From contig WHVD01000156.1 of NCBI GenBank assembly GCA_015178975.1, positions 124,001-188,000 of the forward strand: DNA of 64,000 nt, given 5' to 3'. Below the pieces are notes generated by a model. That model was not told where the DNA came from. It saw nothing but the letters and a program-made list of their open reading frames with translations, and made no database searches. Position numbers and translations under genes: made by a program. This stretch comes from Hysterangium stoloniferum (Eukaryota; Basidiomycota; Agaricomycetes; Hysterangiales; Hysterangiaceae). Shown here piece by piece: positions 34,051-44,900 of this stretch. The number at the start of each line of letters is the position of its first letter. Within the stretch, counting starts at the first letter, position 1.

Positions 34051-34704
34051 TAACTGGCTCATGCTGGGTAGCTTTATTGACAGATGCAAGAACTCATGAT
34101 TGTGCGGATATATGGTATAGAACTGATCTCCATAGAACGCTAATACATAGGGTGACCTCCCCGACTTAGAATACTGGGGTTCCCATACACTGCCGTGCTA
34201 TACTGGACTGATAACCAACTCTGGAACATCAGAACCGACCAAAGCGCCGCGTACACAGTTGCTAACCTTACAAAGCAAGGGTCTCCTGGGGACTGGTCAT
34301 ATACTGAAGTTTGAACCGCAAAAGTAGTACGGTCGAAAGTAGTACAAGCTCGCTTAGATTCTTGCTTGAAGGTGATGCCTGGTTTATTCCGTTACATCAA
34401 CGCCATGAAGAGACACACTGCTACATTTGGGAAAATCAAAATGCCAAAAGAGGTGAAGAAGAAGAAACGCAGTAGTACATAGAAGCGGGGAATACTTTTT
34501 TGGAAATGGTATTTGCAGTTATTTCAATGGCAACCAGAAGTCAATGAGACGTCAGTACATACACGTATGTGAGGGCGTCATGACCAACACTCAGCTCATA
34601 GTTTTTGTATTAGTAGACCACACTCCATTTTGATAGATTCAATTGCTTCCTTTTCATTGTAAGCCTATTTTTTCTTTCTGCTTTTACTGCTCCACATCTC
34701 AAGC

Positions 34705-34982
34705 TATTAAAAAATAGTATATGAGTTGACTTATTGTAATACACAATCTACAAGGGTTTAATAGACTTGTAATAGAAGTACTTGTGTGTCAATCAATGTA
34801 TCAGTTAGTGAATCACCTTCTGGGGTGATATGATAGGTTTGGTGCTAGTTTAGGTGCACACCGGTTCTGTCATGCATTAGCCTCCAAATCCATGGTCCAC
34901 ACTTAGCAATTTCATATGAAAAATTGAAGAAATGGGTGAACTGCCCCTAGGTAAAAGGGTGTTTTCATCACCAATTCCAACA
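34705..34982. mobile_element. Solo LTR (278 bp), TSD CAAGC, termini TATT...AACA
   Basis: Flanked by CAAGC at 34,700-34,704 and 34,983-34,987. It starts TATTAAAAAATAG and ends AATTCCAACA. Units 1-3 read through the site without it. Its last bases match the end of the solo LTR at 606-921, which suggests related families with the same non-TG 5' end. Confidence 0.8.
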
Positions 34983-35392
34983 CAAGCATCTTCATCACGT
35001 ACCACGCGTTCAACAAACTATTGTCTAGACCTGCTGCGCAAAGGACGAGAAATTGGGTGTCTTCAGATTGCTTTACTCACAGGTTCAAGGAAGTGGTCTC
35101 GACCGAGTGTCAACTGAAATACATTCTAAAGATGTTTGCCACGTCAAAGAAGTCATCAAATACCAAAATCCGGTGCAAAACGGCGTCAATTGAGATTTGC
35201 TAGCAAGTCACTCCGTCAGGGCTTACAAAAGAAGGAAAAAACCCTCATTGATATTCTGTTTCCAAAATCCTACCTTCGTATACTGTGACCGCACCGCAGA
35301 GTTATAGAGCAAGTGTAGGGAGGAGGATGTCTGTGAAAGGGGAAAACAGTAAATCTTCCGGCATTTGTGCTTCAATAGCGGGATTGTTCCAC

Positions 35393-37205
35393 TTACAGGA
35401 AGATATTTCCATCTGGAATGGCCGCGTAACCAATGTCAATATCTTTACCTTCAATATCCTGTGCAGGTGCAAAATCAAAAACAGCAAGAAGACTTGCAAT
35501 CTCGATCCACAATAATGCATAGGCGACTTCTTGACCCGGACAGACGCTACATCATGGTGGTCACTATGATTGACGCGTATGTTATGGCTGAAATGTCCAT
35601 ACCGTCTCCCGAATCCGAAGACGCCTCGAGTAGCTGGATCTGTTTCTGGGGTCTTGTCCACATTGGCTAATAATCGATCTGGACGAAATGTGAGCGGATC
35701 GCTGTATACTGTCTCGTCGTGCAACATTGCCCAAGCGTTTGCTATTACTATGCCTCCTTTCGGAATTCTATACCCTCGATACTCGTCCTTATCAATAGTA
35801 ACGTGAGCGACTCCAGTCGCCGCGACAGGTATCCATCGCAATGATTATTTTACTAGGGCATCAATATAAGGAAGGTGAGGCCGATCGTCGAACGATGGTA
35901 AGCGGAAGTCACTGCCTTGCGGGGAGCCTAGCACGGTGTCAAGCTCTGTATGGGCACGACGTTGGATATCCAGATTAAGAACAAGGGCGAGAATGCAATA
36001 CATCAAAGGGGACATGGAAGTATCTGATGCAGCTGAGGACATTTTTGAAATCATCCCGTCAATAAATAATTTGTAATATAGAAGTGATACACACTGCCAT
36101 ATATTGAAGCGGCAACCTCTGTTACGTCACGCAATAGTTCCGGGTCAGACATCTCAGCAAGATCACCGAGTGCTTCGCCAACGAAGCAAGGTGAGGCGTT
36201 CCCCGCAGCCTGTAATTGTTGGTCTTCAAGCTGCGCAGACTTTTTCCAGCACACTCCCCAAGTGTCTTTTGTAAATTTCAAAAGGTAGGGGGAATAATTC
36301 TTGACTAAGTGCTTTCACTTCCTTAGCATATGCCTTGAATTTGTTCCCAGGAAACCACGCCGGAACGTGTTTCACTGTCCAATGAAGATGTTTCAGACTT
36401 TTTCTGACCATTATTGATTAATGAATCAAATACCCACACCAGGGGATGACATTCACCAGAAACCTCGTGGGGTTTATTCCTACTATCACAGCTTCTTCGG
36501 AAAATTTCACGTAGGAATCATTCCTTGGTTACACATCAAAGCCGTATACCATTCCCAAGAACACATTTGCTAGCGTATACCTTGCGCTTGCGTCTAGCTC
36601 CGTGGGAGAGTGTAATAATGACCTGAGGAGACCGTGCGTGGACGACATCAGCCTCAATGAATATGACGCCTTTACTGTTGGAGAATTGATATGCTGCGTG
36701 AAAATACGGCGTTGTCTTTTCCAGCTTGAGGTATATCGCCTCATAGGAAAGGACCAATCCAGATCCATGCTGTGGATGTGCTAGCCATCATTGCATACTA
36801 TACAAAAGAGGTATAATGCCGTACTCACAGATTTGAATCGTGAAGTATAGGCATGTATGGCGTGTCAGAATAGATGGCTGAACGCCGCTCTAACAGATCG
36901 TTCGCGACGTCGACAGAGTTGATTATAACAATGTGCTTCCCAAGTACTTCCATATGGGCAATGTCTCCGTACGTCTCTCTCCACTTCGTGTATTCGTCAT
37001 ACTCTCGAGACCTTGGCATGTTGAGCAGATTTCCCAGCAGTGGTGGAGGTTTGGGCCCGGGTGACAAAGGCAGTCGTTTAGGACGAAGGGTATATCGTAT
37101 CCACGCACTGATCACTACGGTGACACCAATGAGTATGGCAATGCCACGGACAGAAGGTGTCCTGAAGTCAGCATGTACACCATATAACTCGTCATCGTCC
37201 CCCAT
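35393..37205 (-). pseudogene. Cytochrome P450, copy 4 (multiple stops)
   Basis: All six exon positions are recognisable. Exon 1 (37,205-36,829, MGDDDELYGV...) is intact. In exon 2, TAA replaces the CAG codon after GFDV, and the following part has a small deletion near 36,490. Exon 5 has an 8-9 nt insertion at its start. The Glu of the K-helix ExxR is replaced by a stop (TAA before SLRW). The haem loop is still readable across the last intron. It has accumulated more changes than copies 1-3. Confidence 0.9.
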
Positions 37206-37634
37206 CCTGTAGTGCGAGTGCAGTACAGAGAGTAAGAATGCCGGTCAACTTTGTGAGAACGCCTCGTTTATATATATCCTTTCATCGGATAAGACAATGA
37301 CCTTCAATACCTTGGGGGATACTATATTGGACCAGATCAGCGTCACAGTTGCTCAACGTTCATCCCGTGCCAGGCGTTAAGTTATTAACCAATTTCATAG
37401 ATTCGAAGCTTAATACTACTGCGTAATCAGGCTTCAATACTACCGCGCATTAAACGTCTTAATCTCCCTTTCAAGGATGCCTCCATTTTTACCTACAATT
37501 TATTTGCATATTTCAAATCAAAAACTCACACAAGAGCTTGAGAGGACTGCCAACAAATAGCCCTGGTTCATCCACAGCATCCAAGATATATGCGGTCAAT
37601 AGTATGGGTTATCGGCGGCGGGAATGACAGATTG

Positions 37635-37788
37635 CGAATAAGACCGTCAGAGCAAGACTCAGTCATTCTCGTACCACAGACAGCGGTCGCGGAAGAAAAT
37701 CGATGTCTTGTCGAGTTTCTTTTGCGTTGGCTGTCTGTGGTACGAGAATGACTGAGTCTTGCGATGGGTTCTCTGACGGTCTTATTTG
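37635..37788. mobile_element. Hairpin MITE
   Basis: Arms at about 37,635-37,683 and 37,732-37,788 are inverted copies of about 48 bp with a 48 bp loop. They include AATAAGACCGTCAGAG at the outside and ATTCTCGTACCACAGACAG inside. A third, single end (GAATAAGTCCGTCAGAG) lies at 37,845-37,861, so a second element may be nested or truncated there. No target duplication was resolved. Confidence 0.65.
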
Positions 37789-37914
37789 TAGCTTTATTGC
37801 CCTCTCTCAAGACTGAGGGGCTTGATATAATGCTTTAAAAGCTACGAATAAGTCCGTCAGAGGACGCTCACAAGAATCAAGAGAAAGCGGTAAGGGGGGT
37901 GAAGACAGTTGCAG

Positions 37915-38880
37915 GGCTTTATATGCAGGAGGTTGAGTTGCCGTACTAATATTCCCGCTCCGACCGCAAACACAAGAAACACGCTCGTGAATTAATTAAC
38001 TGAACTATATTAAGAACGACCCGAAAATTGGGGGAGTGCAGGGCTTTGAACTGAAGTCGGAGTAAAAACACACGTAATTTAGGCGGATATAGTAAAGGCT
38101 GAGAGCCAAGAAACCCATCCCTACAAACACGCTGTCTCATCACACCAACACAGCAAAAGCTGCATACCACACAGTTCCCTCTTCCTTATAGTCCATATTC
38201 ATCTCTTTGTTAGATCTCCTGAGGGGTGCTCTGTTACCTTGTAATAATAACCCACCAAGATAACAATACGTACAAAAGAAGGATGCGTCCGAGCGACCAG
38301 TCCTAACACGTTCACTTTTGATGTTCGCCTCGCTAATTTTCTAACTCAGTGTAAGCCTGGCCACCTTACCACATACATCATCACCAACCTCTCCCATCAA
38401 CCACTCATTGTTCCGCCACTTGATTGTCAAGTAGTGCCCTTGTGCCTGATCATGCGGTTCTTTGTTCTCCCGCCACATTCACCTTGACGATATAAAAACC
38501 CATATCCTATAGTGATAGAATCAATCTTCTCTTGGACCATTAATCCTTTCCCCACTCTTCCCTAGGGAACCTCGCATTCACCTTGTATCCTACTGATATT
38601 TAAAAATAAAGAAAACTTAGTCCTGTCCGTGTTGACCGAGTGAGGCTGATACCGACAGCCTTACACTCAGCTTCGATTTAATACACAGTAGTGAATGCAC
38701 TCCGCCCTGCTTTCTCCACATCAGTCCGAGGCATGTTGACGGATATACGTCTCGTCAGTGTGCCTGAGTTTGCGTTGATGTGGCGTTGTGTGTGGGGGCG
38801 AAGAGTGGTGGAACAAGGCAGGGCTTTATACATAAGAGGTTGAGTTGTCGTACGGCTCCGACCGAATACAAACATGCACC
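37915..38880 (-). repeat. tRNA-promoter-type repeat, copy 1 (interrupted by a MITE)
   Basis: Blocks at 37,915-38,348 and 38,667-38,700 match 41,355-41,830 in the same orientation. A third short copy is at about 38,806-38,870. On the minus strand there is a B-box-like AGTTCAAAGCC and, about 75-80 nt upstream in the same direction, an A-box-like segment within the GTTGGTGTGATGAGACAGCG region. This suggests a Pol III-transcribed SINE, but box spacing is longer than in a tRNA and no poly(A) or target duplication was found. Confidence 0.4.
38349..38666. mobile_element. 318 bp MITE, TSD TCA, with paralogous empty site
   Basis: Inside the repeat above, TCA at 38,346-38,348 and 38,667-38,669 flanks a block with inverted ends GTGTAAGCCTG and GTGTAAGGCTG. 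The other copy of the repeat reads CTAACTCAATTTCGATTT without interruption at about 41,775-41,790. A 3-bp duplication fits PIF/Harbinger-type MITEs, although those usually prefer TWA. No coding potential. Confidence 0.7.
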
Positions 38881-39690
38881 CTCAGTTCCACTTCCATTCC
38901 CAGACTTTATTCATTGTGTGGTGGATTTAATTATAGTGATTAGCCTCCATCGATCCATGCCCGCAGATTTTGTGTACTATTGTCATTGCAGGTAAAAAAT
39001 AGTATATATTGAGCAGGTACCACTGCGAAAATCCTGAATTTCACCTACATGTAAAATAAAGACCAACATTTAAATATTCACACTATATACATAGTTAATA
39101 TCCCATATTTCGGATAGATATAAACTAGCAGAAAACGTCTTGTGTGTGGCCTAGAATTTATTCCAAGTCCCTCCCACAACATTGACGCCAAGGGCTATTA
39201 GATCGAACAATGCCTTTGTTCGGTTTCTCTGGATGAGACGTGACGCACGCATTCAACAACCTAGAGGCCACATGGCCACATATTTCTTGTCTCTTTGTCC
39301 CCCTTTTGTCCCCCTTCGCAATTGTTCCACATTTACCATGTATATCATCTCATGTTTTCATCTTGCGTAGTTCTCACAGCACCACTCGATAGGTAGTTGC
39401 CTCCGCCGGTTGAGCACGGCCCGGGTCTTTCCGACTGTGCGAGAGAGCGGTGGCGACGTAAAAATATATTGTTGCTTGCCCAACACACGAAGGGCAGAGA
39501 TGCTCATTGATCCTTAAGAATGGACAGCTCACATGATGTACCTACGACTGAGCAACCGGATGACATTGTCTCATTCCCTCACTTGTTCAAGCAACTATGG
39601 TCTTGAGGAATCAGTCAACAGCTAAGTTGACCTCGAGTGCACCGGCAGAGACTGTTGTCCAAACTTCAACTTTTATTTTACTGATTCGCA
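38881..39690. other. No recognised feature
   Basis: About 800 bp without a convincing gene. A 62-codon frame at 39,182-39,370 has no recognisable motif. Microsatellite-like AT runs occur near 39,060-39,130. Confidence 0.4.
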
Positions 39691-39695
39691 ATGCT

Positions 39696-40056
39696 TTTAC
39701 AGCTGTTTCGGGTACATGTCGCCGTTCCCTACATTCTGTACTATATAAGCATCCATTCTTATTTAGACTTTTAAATATAATATATCATCATATTATCCTC
39801 CCCGTGTTTCAACCCAAACAAGTGTGCAATTGTGGCGGGGGAGCTGATTCTTTCACAGAGGTCCAAATGTTAAACGAGGAAATAAGTAATTCTAATTACA
39901 GTAATAGCTTGCCCCATATATATATATGGTTAATACCAAGTATTATATCTCACTCCCCCCCCGTTATGGAGTTACGTGACAATTTATTTTTGGGACCAAA
40001 GCGGAATTTTTTTTATTGATTTTCAAACTCCGCACTATGTACCCGAAACAGCTGTG
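39696..40056. mobile_element. Foldback-type MITE related to 6,241-6,939
   Basis: Ends ACAGCTGTTTCGGGTACAT at about 39,699 and the inverted ATGTACCCGAAACAGCTGT at about 40,036-40,054. The right side contains the CCGCTTTGG block preceded by T/A runs, as in the element at 6.2-6.9 kb. The interior is non-coding. Confidence 0.65.
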
Positions 40057-40530
40057 ATGATTGAAAAAAAATTATAATATTTAAATAATTATTATAAGGT
40101 ATATATATTATAAAAACGGCGAAAACATGACATAGAAAAAAAAACAAAACAATCTATTAGTATTTATAATACTAGGACAAAAACAAGACACTTACGGGGC
40201 TCACAGTCGCCCGACCCCCGCAGGGGTCGGGAGCCAGGAACCGAGCTCTGTTGGTGAGAACGAGAAGTTGAGAGAACGAAAGATACGTACAGTAATGAAG
40301 ACAAACGCCTTATCCTCCCACAACCCATCAGAAATAAGCATACCCCGTGCCAACGCGTCAAATCTCCAAAGGAGCTTGCGGCGAGGCGACGACATCCACG
40401 AGGTCGTGATCTCAGTATGGGGCGCCTTGACTCATCATTTGGGTTACTTAGGCCGGGCGAGGTGGAATAACAAGAACCTGCAAATAACAGATGTGAATAG
40501 CAGTATATTAGATTAACGCAAAATACATAC
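40057..40530. other. No recognised feature
   Basis: AT-rich 5' part (40,060-40,180) followed by mixed sequence. Overlapping short frames on both strands at 40,164-40,516 show no motif. There is a small palindrome CCCGACCCCCGCAGGGGTCGGG at about 40,209-40,230, which could form a hairpin. Confidence 0.35.
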
Positions 40531-41388
40531 CTAGCCGTAAAGACAACCTATGAGGGAACAAATACTGTCAATAACAAGACGATAAATGAGTAGAGAAATC
40601 AACTTCAGAGTGAACTGGAAGAGAAAGCTGACACGAGGGCAGAGAGGGCAACCCAAGTGTGGCAGGGAGGACAATGGCTTGGCGGCAGTAGATAAACGAG
40701 TAGAAAAATTGACTTCAGACTGAACCACAAGAGAAAGCTGGGACGAAGGCAGAGAGACAGCAGGGAAAGTGTGACCCGAGTGTGGCAGGGAGGACAATGG
40801 CTTGGCGGCAGTAGATAAACGAGTAGAAAAATTGACTTCAGACTGAACCAAAAGAGAAAGCTGGGACGAAGGCAGAGAGACAGCAGGGAAAGTGTGACGT
40901 GGCAGGGAGGACAATGACTTGGTGGCAGTAGACAAACGAGTAGACGAATCAACTGTAGGCTGAAGCGAAAGAGAAAGCGGGGACGAGGGCAGAGAGGCAG
41001 CAGGGAAAGTGCGATCCGAGTGTGGCAGGGAGGACAATGGCTTGGCGGGAGTAGATAAACGAGTAGAAAAATTGACTTCAGACTGAACCAAAAGAGAAAG
41101 CTGGGACGAAGGCAGAGAGACAGCAGGGAAAGTGTGACGTGGCAGGGAGGACAATGACTTGGTGGCAGTAGACAAACGAGTAGACGAATCAACTGTAGGC
41201 TGAAGCGAAAGAGAAAGCGGGGACGAGGGCAGAGAGGCAGCAGGGAAAGTGCGATCCGAGTGTGGCAGGGAGGACAATCGCTTGGCGGCAGTAGATAAAC
41301 CTTGAGGGGGGGGGGGGGGGGGTTGAAAGGGCGAGAAGAGAGTGGTGGAAACAGGCAGGGCTATATACACAGGAGGTTGAGTCGCCAT
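40531..41388 (-). CDS. 285-residue Ser/Leu/Pro-rich frame over a minisatellite (doubtful gene)
   Basis: The frame starts MATQPPVYIALPVSTTLFSP and is mostly about six repeats of a 38-41 residue unit (LSTAAKPLSSLPHS, FPAVSLPSSQLSL). Two unit types alternate. A parallel frame is also open, as expected when repeat length is near a multiple of three. The start lies inside the tRNA-promoter-type repeat, so this is more likely an accidental ORF than a cell-wall protein. There is no signal peptide and no intron with a clear partner. Confidence 0.25.
   Translation of the reverse strand: MATQPPVYIALPVSTTLFSPFQPPPPPPQGLSTAAKRLSSLPHSDRTFPAASLPSSPLSLSLQPTVDSSTRLSTATKSLSSLPRHTFPAVSLPSSQLSLLVQSEVNFSTRLSTPAKPLSSLPHSDRTFPAASLPSSPLSLSLQPTVDSSTRLSTATKSLSSLPRHTFPAVSLPSSQLSLLVQSEVNFSTRLSTAAKPLSSLPHSGHTFPAVSLPSSQLSLVVQSEVNFSTRLSTAAKPLSSLPHLGCPLCPRVSFLFQFTLKLISLLIYRLVIDSICSLIGCLYG
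40578..41300. repeat. 115-124 bp minisatellite, ~6.5 copies, higher-order pairs
   Basis: Unit starts at about 40,578, 40,690, 40,814, 40,929, 41,052, 41,169 and 41,292. Longer and shorter units alternate and the pair 40,929-41,168 repeats the pattern, indicating expansion of a dimer. A run of 19 G follows at about 41,308-41,326. Confidence 0.85.
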
Positions 41389-41830
41389 ACTAATATTCGC
41401 GCTCCGACCGCAGACACAAGAAACCCGCCGGTGAAATAATTAACTGAACTATATTAAGAACAACCCAAATTAGGAGGGAATGCAGGGTTTTGAACTCAAG
41501 TCGGAGTAGAAACGCACGTGGTTTAGGCTGAGAGCCAAGAAACCCATCCCTATTCCCACGCGTCTTATCACGCCACCACGGCAAAAGCTGCATACCACAC
41601 AGTTCCCTCTTCCTTAAACTCCATATACATATCCTTGTTTCTACTGAGGGGTTGCTTTGTTAACTTGTCCAATAATACGACCCATATGCCAAGATAACCA
41701 AAAGAAGGATGCTTCCGGGTCCTAACACGGTCATTGTGATGTTCGCCGGGCGGCCGGCGCTCTTCGCTAATATCTAACTCAATTTCGATTTAATAAAGAG
41801 TAGCGAATGCAGTCCGCCTTCTTTTCCCGA
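41345..41830 (-). repeat. tRNA-promoter-type repeat, copy 2 (uninterrupted)
   Basis: Same orientation as 37,915-38,348. On the minus strand it has an A-box-like TGGCGTGATAAG and a B-box-like AGTTCAAAACC about 75 nt apart. It includes the empty site for the 318 bp MITE. Confidence 0.4.
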
Positions 41831-41996
41831 CACAATATATCGATTCCCTTGAATCTGATGTGGTTACCCATCAAACGGAACAAAGTGCCAGTCGATGTGA
41901 CAAAAAGAATTTGAAAAGGGAATTAGATACACGACCTGCGGCAAAAACCGCTAATAGATACACAAATTTTTGCTGTCACTGGGCTTCTTCTACGCG

Positions 41997-44900
41997 TCAC
42001 ACCTTCACAACACCTGACCTCGCTGACGATACCGCCGCGGAAGGATGAATCGATACACCCAAGGGCTGTTATACAGTCTTGGTGAACCTTCAGCAGGTGC
42101 TGGTGGTGGTTGATGATGAGATTCGTCCTTGAGACTGTCCGCTGATTCTAGCTGCCACCAGGGCGACTGGTGGGCTATACATGAGTAATAGTCTCGGAAC
42201 CGATGGTGTCATTAGTCGTACTAAGAAGAAGTGGAGCGTGATCGTTAATACATACGGCAAATGAACCAAGGGGTTCCAAATAGACTTACCTGAATGATGC
42301 CCTATCGCCATCGATATCAAATCCAGTCAATACAGTAGACCGTTCCGTGCTACCCGGATCTTGCGGCCGCAGTTTTCTTTCTTCCGAGCCTGTCACGATG
42401 AAACCGCCTCCCCCTGTTTTTAATACACTTCCCCCACCTTCCCCAATGTGTTCAATGCACGCATCAGATCGGGTAGAACCTGCAAGACCTGAAAAATCCA
42501 CACCCCCAACCATTGCCCATACATCAGGCTATGTCCACGCAAACGTCTGTCGTGACGAATCCGTCTCACCAGCAGACGGAGTCGCACCGTCGGGGGATGA
42601 GAGCGCAGTGCGGGAGCGCACAAGGGCCGCAATAGCAGCCGCGGGATTCTTTTCAGCCTCTATTCCGGAGATGACCGAGGGAGCAGCCCCGATTTGCACC
42701 GTAGATGTCGATGTGTCAGGGGAAGATTCCCGAGTTTCATATGTCTCAGCTAAGCTTGTCGTTTCGATGTCCCACGGCTCAATCAATACCATTCCCTCTG
42801 ATTAAGCGGAAGGTCGGACCTCGAGAGCAACCATTACCCAATCAACACAGAAGGTGCCGATTGGTCCATGGTGCCGAGGATTCTCTATGGTCTGTAATAT
42901 TCGCATAGTGAAAAGGTCGAGGACGACGATAGTAGAACGTGTAGTAGCATATATGATGTTGGAGGTAGTTTCTAAAAGACACGAATTAGAAAGAGGTAGA
43001 TGACTTGGTTAAATAAATAAATATTTACCTGTATTGTAGTGCACTAGAGATGTGATGTATCCCCCTGCATGGTCTACTCGATGCTCTCTTACCACCTGAA
43101 GTTTACTATACTTGGGCATCAACCAACTGGATGATACATGCACTCTTACAACATGGAGACTCCCACCGTCACCTGCACTTGCAAAACAATGGACACCCTC
43201 AAGCATACATACCGCTGTCACACGCGCATGATGCTGCGAATACGTCTGCCGCGGCTTACTAGTCACATTCTTGCCAATCTCGCAGTATCCCACACCCCCA
43301 CGGTCTCACCATCTGAACACGTCACAAAGAACGCATAGTCTGGCGCGACAGCGGTGCCATTGACCGTTGCGGAGTGCGATATGAGATTCCCAATCTGGTC
43401 GACGCTGGCTTCCTTGCATCAAAAACGCGTTTTGTCACGGGGTATTTCGTCGACGGACAGGTCCTTCATGGACCTTTGGTACGAAATCAACCATTGCTTC
43501 ACGGGAGTTCTCATCGTAGAGTTGTCCCAGGGTATTGATGTCTGTGTCTCGAGGTTGTAAACCGCAGAGAAGTTAACGCGCATACACGTCGCAGCCAATA
43601 TCAATTGCACACACTGAACCTCATGGAGATCGACTTTGTTGACTGCACGGAGCGATGACCAGCCCACACCGTACCGACGTTGGATACAGGCGAAGACCGT
43701 CCCGACAGAACCGTATCATCTTCCTCTACCTCAATCCCCATCCGCGAAACGGATGGGGCTACCAACAAGCCAGTCGCGTTGGCCTTCACCGAGCCTACCG
43801 CCGCAGGCGCTTTCTGGTAGTCAGTGCTCCCCATGTGCAGGTGGGGCCTCGTACGCGATGAGGAACCATCAATAGTGCTGGACACCACTGAAACGGAGGG
43901 GCTTGAAGGTCTATTTTCAGGAGGGTTGGGCGGCGGCGGCGGCATGATACTGCTGGGGCGCACGGATGACATAGAGGGGGCGCGCTCGCGATCGCCGTGG
44001 ATAATGAGAGAAGAGAAGGATAAATTTATGACGGCTGGTCTACGTCCCAAATCATCAAAGTGGTTCATGTGCTCCAGGCTACCCACACGAGGTAGGCGTG
44101 GACTGTTGTACAATCCGTGACGTCCATGGCTATGTTGACCGCCGTGACGATCCCGTTTTGGTGGAAACTTCGGAGGGCCTCGTCGCGATGAATATAGTTT
44201 GTGGGACAACGCTGAGCTTCTGGAGCTCGACGCCAGACGTCATTTGCGCCATTGCTTCTGGTTCTGGTTCTTTCGACGGTGTAGCAAAACTAGATCATGT
44301 CAGTCTCATATGTCGATCAGTGTCCTTGATATATCTCACCTTGATAGCACATTGGGAGGTTTAATGATATAGTCACGGTTTCCGGTTCTTTCGACCATGT
44401 AGCAAAACTAGATCATGCCAGTCTCATATGTCGATGAGTGTCCTTGATATATCTCACCTTGATAGCACATTGGAAAGTTTAATGATATAGTCACGAAGTG
44501 CTAAAAGTTTTTATCTCGTCAGTAGAAGTCATCCCAAGCTTTTGAAGCTTGGAGATATTAGCTTCATCCCTGTATTACCATTCAGGAATATAACAAGTAA
44601 AATAACTGGTCACATACTCTTCTGTCCGGTTTGCAGCTGTACAAGTAGCTCCCGATTATCTATTGGATATCAAAGTCTCCCTGGGTGGCTCAGCCTTCGG
44701 AGCGGTCTTACCTTTTGAGCATTGAGCTTTCCAGAAATTAGTCTTATCGGTTTTCATCGCCCAAAGCACTGCCGCTTCGAACACTTGGCGTGAAAACTGT
44801 ATGAAAGATGTGGTGAACTGATGGATATAGGAGCAATTTGTAGTGATCCAATAATATACAGGAGTTTTCAACGTTAAAAGGAGAATCCTCTCGCTTATAC

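Larger units (their letters stand above)
32441..37560. repeat. Unit 4: NLR-A(+) / spacer / P450(-)
   Basis: Fourth copy of the module, in unit 1 orientation, still joined to gene B on its left. This order (B-A-spacer-P450) is the most complete and probably the ancestral one. It carries two solo LTRs not present in the other units. Confidence 0.85.

Noticed and set aside
42347..42805. 152-codon plus-strand frame
   Set aside because: It is antisense to the VPS15 WD40 region, whose minus-strand peptides (AAAIAALVRSR, GGGFIVTGSEERK) are recognisable.
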